A stretch of 64,000 bases of DNA from Luteipulveratus halotolerans (GCF_001247745.1 NZ_LAIR01000002.1:3348001-3412000), one strand, 5' to 3'. Shown: positions 17,509-26,158, counted from the first letter of the stretch. The notes: generated from the letters alone by a model not told the origin. A program made the numbers and translations.

Positions 17509-17514
17509 TAGGCT
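17509..17514 (+). promoter_or_regulatory. Leaderless -10 hexamer TAGGCT
   Basis: TAGGCT is followed by 7 nt and then the ATG at 17522. No Shine-Dalgarno lies between them. Confidence 0.5.
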
Positions 17515-17521
17515 GGCCTGC

Positions 17522-17995
17522 ATGACCACTTCCGGTGAAGAGCGAGCCGCCGCAGCGCTGACCGCGTCGGGCATTGAGCACACGATCACGCGGCACGGAC
17601 CGGTGGGCTCGCTCGAAGAAGCGGCTGCCGCCCGTGGCGTCGAGCCGCGCGACATCGTCAAGACGCTCGTCGTCCGCCGGGCCGACGACGACTACCTACT
17701 GGTGCTCGTCCCGGGAGACCGACAGATCTCGTGGCCCAAGCTGCGGGCGCTCCTCGGCGTCAAGCGCCTGTCGATGCCGGACGCCGAGACCGCCCGCGCC
17801 GCAACGGGTTACGAGCGCGGCACGATCACGCCGTTCGGCTCGACCACCGCCTGGCCCGTCATCGCCGACGCCTCGGCAGTGGGGCGCCCCATCTCGCTGG
17901 GCGCAGGTGCACACGGGGTGGCGGTGACCGCGGACGCCGATGACGTCGTACGCGTGCTGTCGGCTCAGGTCGCCGACGTCACCGAACCCGCCTGA
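17522..17995 (+). CDS. YbaK/EbsC-family aminoacyl-tRNA deacylase
   Basis: A 157-aa YbaK-fold protein of the trans-editing deacylases that hydrolyse mischarged tRNA (for example Cys-tRNA-Pro). Signatures are EPRDIVKTLVVRRADDDYLL, VPGDRQISWPKLRALLGVKR, ATGYERGTITPFGS and a C-terminal GAGAHGVAV strand. The Lys in VKTLVV is the usual essential residue. It reads opposite to the flanking genes, between the two hut operons, and is probably unrelated to histidine use. ATG 17522 is chosen because TAGGCT ends 7 nt before it; the upstream open frame has no other support. Confidence 0.88.
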   Translation: MTTSGEERAAAALTASGIEHTITRHGPVGSLEEAAAARGVEPRDIVKTLVVRRADDDYLLVLVPGDRQISWPKLRALLGVKRLSMPDAETARAATGYERGTITPFGSTTAWPVIADASAVGRPISLGAGAHGVAVTADADDVVRVLSAQVADVTEPA

Positions 17996-18001
17996 CAGCG
18001 C

Positions 18002-19393
18002 TCACTTCTCGGTGGCGGTGGAGTTCCACGCGTCGACGAACGTCCTCCGGACGTGCGGGTCGGCCACGCGGTATCCCTCGCCAGTCACCTCGCGCGCGCG
18101 GCCCGTGGCGGTCGAATGCAGACGCACCAGGACTCCCTTGACGTCGTCCGTCGCGTCCTGCTGAACGGTCACCTGCCCGACGCCGCTCCAGGGCAGTCCG
18201 CGCAGCAGCCGTGCAGCAGTCGCTGAGGTGCCGGCATCGATCTCCTGGCCCTCGGGCAGCACGGCCGCGATCTCGACCTGCTTGCGGCCCGCCGCCCACG
18301 ACACGGCGTACCCGCGACGTTGGACTGCTGCCATCGGCTCCGCCAACCTGGCGAGGTCGGCGGGCGAGCCGTAGAACGCACTCCGGGTCGTGCCCGTCGT
18401 GCCAGCCATCCCGATGCGCGCCGCGGTCGGCAGCGACGGCTCGAGCGCAGCAACGGCAGCGGCGACGCGCGGGAAGCTCTCCGCGCCCCGGCCCGGGCCC
18501 TCGCCGAGGTCGACGCTCGAGATGTCGGTGTCGATGCTGTCCACCGCGATGCCGCGCCTGCCGAGCTGCTCCACCACGGACAGGGCAGGCGCCGGGTCGC
18601 CCATCCCTCGCAGCCTCAAGCCCTCGGTGCTGCTCGCGACGGCGCTGAGATACGTGGCCGAGGGCCACGCCGTGCGCAGCGCGCGCTGCTCAGTGCGCAG
18701 GGCCGAGGCGACGTCGCTGGCCGATCCGGGATCGAGCAGCAGTCGCACCGCCTGAACAGCGACCCGGACGGAGTACGTGCGCGGCGCGAGGGGCATCAGA
18801 TGATCGAGCACCGTGACCGCCCGTGCAGGCCGGACGTCGCGCCCGACCTGGACCCGCCCCTGCGACGTGCCGCCCACGGTCTCGACCTGCACTGACCTGA
18901 TCTCCTCGGCCGCCATCGCGGCCATCACTGCTCTGACGACCGGCACCCGACGTGCGTCCGGTGCCGAGACGTCGATGTACTGGCCGTCACCCCACACCTT
19001 CGCCGTTCCCTCGGGCAGCCCGGAGACAGCCCGCAGAACTCGCGCGTCCCTCGACCGGTCCGAGTCGTGCTCGGAGAGACTCGTGGCGGCCGAACCCATG
19101 CGCACGCGTACGAGGCCGAGGTCACCGCCGTTGACCGCTTCCTGAGCCCGCACGAGCGCAGCCTCGACCTGCTCCGGGGTCGCGCTACGGCGCAGTGTCA
19201 GAGCGGCGCCGCTCGGATCGTCGATGGCCACGACCTTCTCGACGCCGGGCAGGTCACGCAGCTCGGCCGCGGCTCGGTGGGCCACCTGCCCGTCCGACCC
19301 GTGCCACTTCGACCAGCCCCAGCCGGCCACCAGCACAGCCACCACCAGGACGACGGCGACGGCAGGCCGGATGCGCGGGATACGAGGGGTCAT
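18002..19393 (-). CDS. Membrane-anchored hypothetical protein
   Basis: A 463-aa protein with one N-terminal membrane anchor (AVAVVLVVAVLVAGWGW, about residues 11-28). The rest is a large extracytoplasmic region with no cysteines and repeated alpha/beta blocks, for example EVEKVVAIDDPSG-like ferredoxin-style stretches near residues 45-95 and again near 370-450. I do not recognise the family. It follows the NCS1 permease by 39 bp in the same direction, so it could be cotranscribed with hutHU. However, TAGCCT at 19402-19407 lies 8 nt before its ATG and could give it its own leaderless promoter. Confidence 0.75.
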   Translation of the reverse strand: MTPRIPRIRPAVAVVLVVAVLVAGWGWSKWHGSDGQVAHRAAAELRDLPGVEKVVAIDDPSGAALTLRRSATPEQVEAALVRAQEAVNGGDLGLVRVRMGSAATSLSEHDSDRSRDARVLRAVSGLPEGTAKVWGDGQYIDVSAPDARRVPVVRAVMAAMAAEEIRSVQVETVGGTSQGRVQVGRDVRPARAVTVLDHLMPLAPRTYSVRVAVQAVRLLLDPGSASDVASALRTEQRALRTAWPSATYLSAVASSTEGLRLRGMGDPAPALSVVEQLGRRGIAVDSIDTDISSVDLGEGPGRGAESFPRVAAAVAALEPSLPTAARIGMAGTTGTTRSAFYGSPADLARLAEPMAAVQRRGYAVSWAAGRKQVEIAAVLPEGQEIDAGTSATAARLLRGLPWSGVGQVTVQQDATDDVKGVLVRLHSTATGRAREVTGEGYRVADPHVRRTFVDAWNSTATEK

Positions 19394-19432
19394 GCGCGCA
19401 GAGGCTAGCCGTGCGCCGCCCGTGTCCGGTGG

Positions 19433-20842
19433 CTAGGCCGGCACGCGATCGTCGTCGTACCGGATCATCTGCTCGGGTGGGTTGCTCGTGCGCTTGGCCC
19501 ACGGGTAGTAGATCGCGGCGGTCAGGAGCAGCCCGATGATCCACGAGATGTCTGCACCACCGAGGGCATCCGTGATCGGCCCGGTGTAGAGCTCCTGCGC
19601 CAGGAACGGGATCTGCGCGACGACACCGACGACGTACGTGACGAGTGCGGGGACGTTCCACGCGCCGTACCGGCCGTGACGGTCGAAAAGCGCTGGTACG
19701 TCGACGCGTTCGCGCGACACGAGGTAGTAGTCGACCAGGTTGATCGCGCTCCACGGCGTGAACACCATGAGCAGCACGAGCACGAAGTTCTTGAACGAGT
19801 CGAGGAAGTCGGCCGACGCCACGAGCGCGACGAGCACTGACGCAGCAAGGAATCCGAAGACGCACGCCATGCGTAGGACGGGGCGGACGACGCTGCTGCG
19901 CGTGAACCCGGTCGCGGTGGTCAGCATCGTCATCGAGCCGCCGTACGCGTTGAGCGTGTTGACGGTCAGCTTGCCGACCACGATCACGCAGTAGATGACG
20001 AACGCGATCGCGCCGCCGCCGGCGAGGTCGCCGACGAAACCGACCTGGTTGCCGAGGAATCCGTTCTTCGGGACCGAGGCGATGAGCGCGCCGAGCGTCA
20101 TCGACCACATCGAGCCGACCACACTGCCGGCGAAGGTGGACAGGAACGTCGTCCGCTCCGGGGTGTCCTCGGGCAGGTAGCGCGAGTAGTCGGCGACGTA
20201 CGGGCCGAACGTCAGCTGCCAGCCCGCGCCGAGCGAGATCGCGAGCAGGAACGAGACGCCGTCGAACTGCGGGTCGCCGAGCAGCGTCGAGGCGCCGTAG
20301 TCGGCGAACAGCTTGTACGTCAGCCAGGCGAACCCGAGGATGCCCATGACCGTCGCGACCCGGCCGAGCGCGTGGATCCAGCGGTAGCCGAACGCGGCCA
20401 CCACGAACGTCAGCGCACCGAAGATGACGATGCCGATCCACGACGCGTCGACGTGCAGGATCTTGGTGATCGCCTGCCCCGACAGCACCGTTCCTGTCGC
20501 GGCGAACCCGAGGTACATGATGATCACCAGCACGAGCGGCAGCGCGGCGCCGAGGACGCCGAACTGCGCTCTGCTGCTGATCATCTGGGGCAGCCCCAGG
20601 CGCGGACCCTGCGCCGAGTGCAGCGCCATGACCGCACCGCCGGCGACGTTGCCGATGAGCAGGCCGATGATCGCCCACATCGCGTCGGCGCCGAAGACGA
20701 CGGCCAGGGCACCGTCGACCACCGCCGTGATCTGCATGTTGGCCCCGAACCAGAGCGTGAACTGGCTCCGGGGACTGCCGTGCCTCTCCTCAGCGGGGAT
20801 CGGCTCGATACTGCGTCGTTCTACGGTGGTCGCGGCACCCAT
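19433..20842 (-). CDS. NCS1-family permease (cytosine/purine permease type) in the hut operon
   Basis: A 469-aa transporter with about 12 membrane helices. NCS1 hallmarks are FGANMQITAVVDGALAVVFG in helix 1, the PRLGLPQMISSRAQFG loop, ADYSRYLPEDT and the central GKLTVNTLNAYGG segment. NCS1 proteins take up nucleobases, hydantoins or vitamins with Na+ or H+. The gene starts 35 bp after hutU with GGGAG upstream of ATG, so it is in the hutHU operon. NCS1 permeases have also been found in Pseudomonas hut clusters as candidate urocanate transporters, so uptake of histidine or urocanate is the inferred role. Confidence 0.88.
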   Translation of the reverse strand: MGAATTVERRSIEPIPAEERHGSPRSQFTLWFGANMQITAVVDGALAVVFGADAMWAIIGLLIGNVAGGAVMALHSAQGPRLGLPQMISSRAQFGVLGAALPLVLVIIMYLGFAATGTVLSGQAITKILHVDASWIGIVIFGALTFVVAAFGYRWIHALGRVATVMGILGFAWLTYKLFADYGASTLLGDPQFDGVSFLLAISLGAGWQLTFGPYVADYSRYLPEDTPERTTFLSTFAGSVVGSMWSMTLGALIASVPKNGFLGNQVGFVGDLAGGGAIAFVIYCVIVVGKLTVNTLNAYGGSMTMLTTATGFTRSSVVRPVLRMACVFGFLAASVLVALVASADFLDSFKNFVLVLLMVFTPWSAINLVDYYLVSRERVDVPALFDRHGRYGAWNVPALVTYVVGVVAQIPFLAQELYTGPITDALGGADISWIIGLLLTAAIYYPWAKRTSNPPEQMIRYDDDRVPA

Positions 20843-20877
20843 GGCCGTCTCCCTCAGCTCGGCTGAGTCCTGCGGAC

Positions 20878-22533
20878 TCAGCTCTCCTGCATGGGGATTC
20901 GTACGCCTTCGCGGCGTGCGGTCTCCTCGGCGATGTCGTAGCCCGCGTCCACGTGACGGATCACGCCCATGGCCGGGTCGTTGGTGAGCACGCGGGCGAG
21001 CTTCTGCGCCGCGAGATCGGTGCCGTCGGCCAGGGATACCTGGCCGGCGTGCAGGGAACGGCCGATGCCGACGCCACCGCCGTGGTGGATCGACACCCAG
21101 CTCGCGCCGCTCGACGTGTTGACGAGCGCGTTGAGCAGGGGCCAGTCAGCGATGGCGTCGGATCCGTCCGCCATGGCTTCGGTCTCGCGGTAGGGGCTCG
21201 CGACCGAACCGGTGTCGAGGTGGTCGCGGCCGATCACGATCGGGGCCGAGATGTCGCCCTTGCGCACGAGCTCGTTGAACGCGAGGCCGGCCTTGTCGCG
21301 CTCGCCCTGACCGAGCCAGCAGATGCGAGCAGGCAGGCCCTGGAACGCGATTCGCTCCTGAGCACCCTTGATCCACTTGTGGAGCCGCTCGTTGTCGGGG
21401 AACAGGTCGAGCACGGCTTTGTCGGTGACAGCGATGTCCTTGGGGTCGCCGGAGAGCGCGGCCCAGCGGAACGGGCCCTTGCCCTCGCAGAACAGCGGCC
21501 GGATGTACGCCGGCACGAACCCCGGGAACTCGAACGCCCGGTCGTACCCGCCCTGACGGGCCTCGTCACGGATGGAGTTGCCGTAGTCGAAGACCTCGGC
21601 ACCGGCGTCCTGGAACTCCACCATCGCCTGCACGTGCTTGGCCATCGACGCACGCGCCCGGTCGGTGAACTCCTCGGGCTTCTTGTCGGCGTACTCGTGC
21701 CAGTCGTCGAGGTCGATGCCCTCGGGGAGGTACGACAGCGGGTCGTGCGCCGACGTCTGGTCGGTGACGATGTCGATGGGTACGCCGCGGCGCAGCAGCT
21801 CGGGGAAGATCTCGGCAGCGTTGCCGACGACGCCCACGGACCAGCCGCGCTTCTCGTTCTTGGCCTTGACGGCCTTGTCGATCGCGTCGTCGAGGTTGTC
21901 GGCGACCTCATCGAGGTAGCGGTGCTCGACGCGCCGCCGCAGCCGCGACTCGTCGACGTCGACGATCAGGCAAGCACCCTCGTTCAGGGTGACAGCCAGC
22001 GGCTGCGCGCCGCCCATGCCACCGCAGCCACCCGTCAGCGTCAGCGTGCCGGCGAGCGTGCCACCGAACCGCTTCTCGGCGACAGCGGCGAACGTCTCGT
22101 ACGTGCCCTGCACGATGCCCTGCGTGCCGATGTAGATCCACGAGCCGGCCGTCATCTGGCCGTACATCGTCAGGCCCAGGTGTTCCAGACGGCGGAACTC
22201 GGGCCAGTTCGCCCAGTCTCCAACAAGATTCGAGTTCGCGATGAGCACCCGCGGTGCCCACTCGTGCGTCTGCATCACGCCGACCGGCTTGCCCGACTGC
22301 ACGAGCATCGTCTCGTCCGGCTTGAGCGTGGTGAGAGTGCGGACCATGGCGTCGAACGACTTCCAGTCGCGAGCCGCCCGGCCCGTGCCGCCGTAGACGA
22401 CCAGGTCGTCCGGGCGCTCGGCGTTCTCGGGGTCGAGGTTGTTCTGCAGCATCCGCAGCGGAGCCTCGGTCGTCCACGAACGCGTGGTCAGCTGGGTCCC
22501 GCGGTTCGCCCGTACGGGCCGTGCGCCTTCCAT
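20878..22533 (-). CDS. hutU: Urocanate hydratase
   Basis: A 551-aa urocanase of the second step of histidine catabolism (urocanate plus water to imidazolone propionate), using tightly bound NAD+. The hallmark LTGGCGGMGGAQPLAVTLN binds NAD. VYGGTGRAARDW, QSGKPVGVMQTHEWAPRVL, DYGNSIRDEARQGG and the catalytic Cys in RPLFCEGKGPFRW are all intact. ATG 22533 is supported by AAGGAG 6 nt upstream. The 107-bp gap to hutH carries a repeat family B hairpin. The length is normal. Confidence 0.95.
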   Translation of the reverse strand: MEGARPVRANRGTQLTTRSWTTEAPLRMLQNNLDPENAERPDDLVVYGGTGRAARDWKSFDAMVRTLTTLKPDETMLVQSGKPVGVMQTHEWAPRVLIANSNLVGDWANWPEFRRLEHLGLTMYGQMTAGSWIYIGTQGIVQGTYETFAAVAEKRFGGTLAGTLTLTGGCGGMGGAQPLAVTLNEGACLIVDVDESRLRRRVEHRYLDEVADNLDDAIDKAVKAKNEKRGWSVGVVGNAAEIFPELLRRGVPIDIVTDQTSAHDPLSYLPEGIDLDDWHEYADKKPEEFTDRARASMAKHVQAMVEFQDAGAEVFDYGNSIRDEARQGGYDRAFEFPGFVPAYIRPLFCEGKGPFRWAALSGDPKDIAVTDKAVLDLFPDNERLHKWIKGAQERIAFQGLPARICWLGQGERDKAGLAFNELVRKGDISAPIVIGRDHLDTGSVASPYRETEAMADGSDAIADWPLLNALVNTSSGASWVSIHHGGGVGIGRSLHAGQVSLADGTDLAAQKLARVLTNDPAMGVIRHVDAGYDIAEETARREGVRIPMQES

Positions 22534-22555
22534 GTCAGTCTCCTTCGTCGTACGA

Positions 22556-22606
22556 CGAATCTCGTCTGTCCGGCAGTGCATGGAGTGCCGGACAGTCGGT
22601 CTTCGC
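22556..22606. repeat. Repeat family B, hairpin between hutH and hutU
   Basis: A single copy in the opposite orientation to those at 13571-13680. Its arms CTGTCCGGCA (22566-22575) and TGCCGGACAG (22586-22595) pair perfectly over 10 bp with a 10-nt loop. Lying between two genes of one operon, it could alter mRNA stability or the HutH:HutU ratio. Confidence 0.75.
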
Positions 22607-22640
22607 CAGTCGGTGTCGTTCGGTTGTCGTACGCCGGCGG

Positions 22641-24197
22641 TCAGTCGAGTGGGCCCGTGACGGTCTCGGCGGCCGCGAGGGCCTGGCCGGTGGCGACGAG
22701 CTGGACGGCGTTCTCGATCTCCGGCGCGAGGTAGCGGTCGGTGCCCGGCCCCTCGGTCGACTTGCGCAGCTCGGCGACGACGGCGGCTGTCGCAGGCGCC
22801 GGCTTGAGAGGCGCACGCAGATCGAGCGCCCTTGCGGCAGTGAGGAGCTCGACGGCGAGTACGCGTGTGAGGCCGTCGACCGAACGCCGCAGCTTGCGCG
22901 CCGCGGACCAGCCCATCGAGACGTGGTCCTCCTGCATGGCGCTCGACGGGATCGAGTCGACCGACGCGGGCGCGGCGAGTCGCTTCATCTCGGACACGAT
23001 CGCGGCCTGGGTGTACTGCGCGATCATGTGGCCCGAGTCGACGCCGGGGTCGTCGGCGAGGAACGGGTTGAGCCCGTGGTTGCGGGCCTTGTCGAGGAAA
23101 CGGTCGGTCCGTCGTTCGCTGATCGATGCCAGGTCGGCCGCCACGATCGCGAGGAAGTCGAGCACGTACGCGATCGGCGCACCGTGGAAGTTGCCGTTGG
23201 ACTCGACCCGACCGTCGCGGGTGACGACGGGGTTGTCGATCGCCGAGGCGAGCTCGCGGGAGGCGACCTGCGCGGCGTACTCGACCGTGTCACGCGCACC
23301 GCCGGCGACCTGCGGCGAGCAGCGCAGCGAGTACGCGTCCTGCACCCGGGTGCACGCCTCCGGGTCGCGGTGCGACTCGCGAATCGGACTGTCAGCCATG
23401 ACCTTTCGCAGGTTGGCCGCGCTCAGAGCCTGGCCCGGGTGAGGGCGGATCTCGTGCAGGTCTGCGGCGAACACGTCGTCCGTGCCCATCTGCCCCTCGA
23501 CCGACATGGCCGCCGTGATGTCGGCGGTCTTGAGCAGCTGTCGCAGGTCGGTGATGGCGAGCACGAGCTGGCCGAGCATGCCGTCGGTGCCGTTGATGAG
23601 GGCCAGGCCCTCCTTCTCGTGCAGCTCGACCGGCCGAATGTCGTTGGCCTTCAACGCTTCTGCGGTGTCGCGCAGCTCGCCGTCGCGGTCGCGCACCTGG
23701 CCCTCACCCATCACCGCGAGTGCGCAGTGCGCGAGCGGGGCGAGGTCGCCGGAGCAGCCGAGCGAGCCGTACTCGTGCACGACCGGGGTCAGGCCGGCGT
23801 TGAGCAGGTTGGCGTACGCCTGCGCTGTCTCCTCGCGTACGCCGGTGTGGCCGGTCGCGAGGGTCGACAGGCGCAACAGCATGGTTGCGCGAATGACCTC
23901 GCGCTCGACCTCGGGGCCCGAGCCTGCCGCGTGTGACCGGACCAGGCTGCGCTGCAGCTGGGCGCGCATGTCGAGCGGGATGTGCCGGGTCGCCAGCGCG
24001 CCGAAGCCGGTCGAGACGCCGTAGTGGGGGACGGTGTCGGTGGCGAGGTCCTCGATCACGGTGCGCGCTCGGCGTACGGCCTCGAGCGCCTCGTCCGACA
24101 GACGAACGGGTGCGTCGTGACGGGCGACGGCGACGACGTCCTCGAACGACAACGGTCCGGTGCCGACGACGACCTCGGCGGTGGTGACGGTGGTCAT
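22641..24197 (-). CDS. hutH: Histidine ammonia-lyase
   Basis: A 518-aa enzyme of the first step of histidine breakdown (histidine to urocanate and ammonia). The fold signatures are HYGVSTGFGALATRHI, RSHAAGSGPEV, the cofactor region GSLGCSGDLAPLAHCAL, INGTDGMLGQLVLAI, SLRCSPQVAGGARDT and the C-terminal QEDHVSMGWSAARKLR. The MIO prosthetic group forms by cyclisation of three residues, usually Ala-Ser-Gly; here they are Cys148-Ser149-Gly150. Ser149 and Gly150 are kept, so activity is expected. It is first in the hutH-hutU-permease operon and divergent from the IclR gene with 101 bp between starts. Confidence 0.95.
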   Translation of the reverse strand: MTTVTTAEVVVGTGPLSFEDVVAVARHDAPVRLSDEALEAVRRARTVIEDLATDTVPHYGVSTGFGALATRHIPLDMRAQLQRSLVRSHAAGSGPEVEREVIRATMLLRLSTLATGHTGVREETAQAYANLLNAGLTPVVHEYGSLGCSGDLAPLAHCALAVMGEGQVRDRDGELRDTAEALKANDIRPVELHEKEGLALINGTDGMLGQLVLAITDLRQLLKTADITAAMSVEGQMGTDDVFAADLHEIRPHPGQALSAANLRKVMADSPIRESHRDPEACTRVQDAYSLRCSPQVAGGARDTVEYAAQVASRELASAIDNPVVTRDGRVESNGNFHGAPIAYVLDFLAIVAADLASISERRTDRFLDKARNHGLNPFLADDPGVDSGHMIAQYTQAAIVSEMKRLAAPASVDSIPSSAMQEDHVSMGWSAARKLRRSVDGLTRVLAVELLTAARALDLRAPLKPAPATAAVVAELRKSTEGPGTDRYLAPEIENAVQLVATGQALAAAETVTGPLD

Positions 24198-24235
24198 TCG
24201 TCCATTGGAGCGGCGTTCACAGCCCCGCGCGAGGC

Positions 24236-24249
24236 GTGAGCGCGCTCAC
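24236..24249. promoter_or_regulatory. Perfect 14-bp palindrome in the hutH promoter
   Basis: GTGAGCGCGCTCAC reads identically on both strands. It sits 39-52 bp upstream of the hutH start and 3 bp from the IclR-type box at 24252-24267. It may be a second operator, for example for a GntR-type or global regulator. No second copy was seen upstream of the other hut operon. Confidence 0.45.
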
Positions 24250-24251
24250 CT

Positions 24252-24267
24252 GTCTCAGATGCGAGAC
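24252..24267. promoter_or_regulatory. Predicted IclR-type operator between hutH and its regulator
   Basis: GTCTCAGATGCGAGAC matches the box at 17423-17438 in 15 of 16 positions. Its centre is 62.5 bp upstream of the hutH start codon and 39.5 bp upstream of the IclR start, so it could serve activation of hutH and autoregulation of the regulator. Confidence 0.75.
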
Positions 24268-24298
24268 GTGCAGCACCCGGCTGCGCCATGCTGGGCCC

Positions 24299-25063
24299 AT
24301 GACCAACGCGCCCGCCGCCGCCCAGGCGATCGCGGTGCTCCAGCTGCTCGCCCGCCACGCCGAACCCATGCCGGCCGCCGCCATCGCCCGCGACCTCGGC
24401 CTGCCGCGTTCGTCGACCTATCACCTGCTGTCGGTGCTGCGCGATGCCGGCTTCGTCAGTCATCTCGGTGACGACCGGCGCTGGGGGCTGGGTGTGGCGG
24501 CGTTCGAGCTGGGCTCGGCGTACGCGAGACAGGCTCCGCTGCAACGCATCTCGCGCCCGGTGCTCACCCGCCTGGTCGACCAGACGACGCACAACGCGCA
24601 CCTCGTCGTGCTGCACGGCCGCGACGTGCTCTACGTCATCGAGGAGCGCGCCCAGGGCCGGCCGTCGCTGGTGACCGACGTCGGCGTACGGCTGCCCGCC
24701 CAGCTCACCGCGTCCGGCCTCGCGATCCTGGCCGCGCTGCCGCCCCAACAGGTGCGCGCGCTCTACGCCTCGCGCGACGACTTCGTCCAACGGCACGGAC
24801 AAGGCCCGCTCTCGCTGTCGGCGCTGCGGTCGGAGCTGTCGCAGGTACGCACCCGCGGGTACGCCGCCGAGCAGGACTCCGTGACGCCCGGCCTCGCGTC
24901 CGTGGGTGCTGCCGCGCTCGACCACAACGGGCACCCGGCAGCGGGCATCGCCGTGACGTTCCCGCATGAGCGCGTGTCCGAGGACGAGCGCTCGGCTGCC
25001 GTCGACGCCGTACGCCGCGCCGCCGCCGACCTGTCCCGTCGCCTCGGCCACCGCGCGCCCTGA
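24299..25063 (+). CDS. IclR-family regulator of histidine utilisation
   Basis: A 254-aa IclR protein. The N-terminal winged HTH covers residues 1-65 (AAAIARDLGLPRSSTYHLLSVLRDAGFV). The effector domain follows, with LVDQTTHNAHLVVLHGRDVLYV, RLPAQLTASGLAILAAL and GLASVGAAALDHNGHPAAGIAVTFP. IclR proteins bind palindromes as dimers or tetramers and respond to catabolic intermediates; urocanate is the usual hut inducer. Its place beside hutH and the shared 16-bp box make it the likely hut regulator. ATG 24299 is chosen over upstream in-frame codons: it starts the family's conserved N-terminus, and CATGCT ends 6 nt before it. Confidence 0.9.
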   Translation: MTNAPAAAQAIAVLQLLARHAEPMPAAAIARDLGLPRSSTYHLLSVLRDAGFVSHLGDDRRWGLGVAAFELGSAYARQAPLQRISRPVLTRLVDQTTHNAHLVVLHGRDVLYVIEERAQGRPSLVTDVGVRLPAQLTASGLAILAALPPQQVRALYASRDDFVQRHGQGPLSLSALRSELSQVRTRGYAAEQDSVTPGLASVGAAALDHNGHPAAGIAVTFPHERVSEDERSAAVDAVRRAAADLSRRLGHRAP

Positions 25064-25071
25064 TCTCGCTG

Positions 25072-25184
25072 CACCCTTTGAGGAAGCGAGAGCACCACCT
25101 CACGACTTCTCAAAGGGTGCGCGCCAGTCAGCCAGCCACCCTTTGAGGAGGCGAGAGCACCACCTCACGCTTCCTCAAAGGGTG
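25072..25184. repeat. 65-bp hairpin repeat family C, array of two
   Basis: Units start at 25072 and 25137 (period 65). Each is a 48-bp hairpin with arms CACCCTTTGAGGAAGCG / CGCTTCCTCAAAGGGTG (small changes), followed by the 17-nt linker CGCGCCAGTCAGCCAGC. The array lies just past the end of the AbiEi/DUF559-like gene. Confidence 0.9.
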
Positions 25185-25207
25185 CGCGCCAGTCAGCGAG
25201 GCGCGGC

Positions 25208-26158
25208 TCAGCTCGCGCGCTGCTCGGCCAGCGTGAGCGCACGAGCCACCTGATCCATGAACCGGTCCGGAGCGAGGCGCAGGCCGAGCAGCGGGATCCG
25301 CAGGACGACCGCACCCTCGACCACGACGTCGTTCTGGCGCAGCGCGTCGTCGATCGGCTGAAGCCCACGGAAGTGATGACCGCCGTCGATCTCGACCGCT
25401 ACACCGTGGTCGGGCCACTCCACGTCGAGGTAGATCCGACCGCCAGGACCATGCCGCACGCTCTGACGCGTCGGCACCGGCAGTCCACGCTCACGGCAGA
25501 GCTCGGCGAAGTCGAGCTCACCGAGCGCGTGAGCCCCGTCGCAGACGTCGCGGATGACCTGGTCGAGGAAGGCACGTCGCGGACATCGCTTGACCAGCGC
25601 CCACCCAGCCGCAAGCCGGTCGGTGGGGACCAGCCCTTGCTGCACAGCCATGGCGATCAGCAGAGCGGCCTGCCTGTCGGAGACCGCCCAGGTCGCGGCC
25701 CTGATCACTGCCACCTCGGCGGCTGTACGAGGCACACCCGTGTCCATCGTCGGGCCGAGGTGCTCCGGGACGTGCACCACGACGCCGGGCGGTCGATGAG
25801 GGCGGTTGCCCACCGGCACGCTGACGTCGACACATGCGCTGGCGAACCCGGTCAGGCCGTGGGCGAGCAGTGACGCCACCCCGTCGAGCACCGCGCCGCG
25901 GCCGACCTCCCAGATCGCCGCCCACCACACACCAGCACCGCTCGGACGCCGACCATCAACGACCACCGTCTGCTGACCGTGGAGGTGCCAGCGACCGGCC
26001 TCGACCTCGGAGCGCACGTCGAACCGACTGATGCCGGCCGCGCGCAGCATGGAGCGCGATGCGACACCGCCGTGAAGAGCGGCGAGCGGCTCGGCCGCCT
26101 TCTCGCGGGCGAGCCGACGCTCGCGGCCACGCACGACGGAGCGCTTCGGTGAGGTCAT
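25208..26158 (-). CDS. AbiEi-like protein with C-terminal DUF559/VSR-type nuclease-like domain
   Basis: A 316-aa protein. Residues 20-70 resemble the N-terminal winged helix of AbiEi-type antitoxins (LAALHGGVASRSMLRAAGIS, RWHLHG). The middle carries the family block PRTAAEVAVIRAATWAV. The C-terminus (about 240-316) has a PD-(D/E)XK-like core: YLDVEWPDHGVAVEIDGGHH, then ALRQNDVVVEGAVVLRIPL, as in DUF559 and VSR endonucleases. The activity is untested. No toxin partner is adjacent. The gene is bracketed by arrays of the same 65-bp hairpin on both sides. ATG 26158 has no Shine-Dalgarno; CACCGT (26165-26170) ends 6 nt upstream. Confidence 0.8.
   Translation of the reverse strand: MTSPKRSVVRGRERRLAREKAAEPLAALHGGVASRSMLRAAGISRFDVRSEVEAGRWHLHGQQTVVVDGRRPSGAGVWWAAIWEVGRGAVLDGVASLLAHGLTGFASACVDVSVPVGNRPHRPPGVVVHVPEHLGPTMDTGVPRTAAEVAVIRAATWAVSDRQAALLIAMAVQQGLVPTDRLAAGWALVKRCPRRAFLDQVIRDVCDGAHALGELDFAELCRERGLPVPTRQSVRHGPGGRIYLDVEWPDHGVAVEIDGGHHFRGLQPIDDALRQNDVVVEGAVVLRIPLLGLRLAPDRFMDQVARALTLAEQRAS

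Noticed and set aside
20953..22734. 593-codon plus-strand frame over hutU
   Set aside because: Shadow frame; hutU motifs and its Shine-Dalgarno fix the coding strand.
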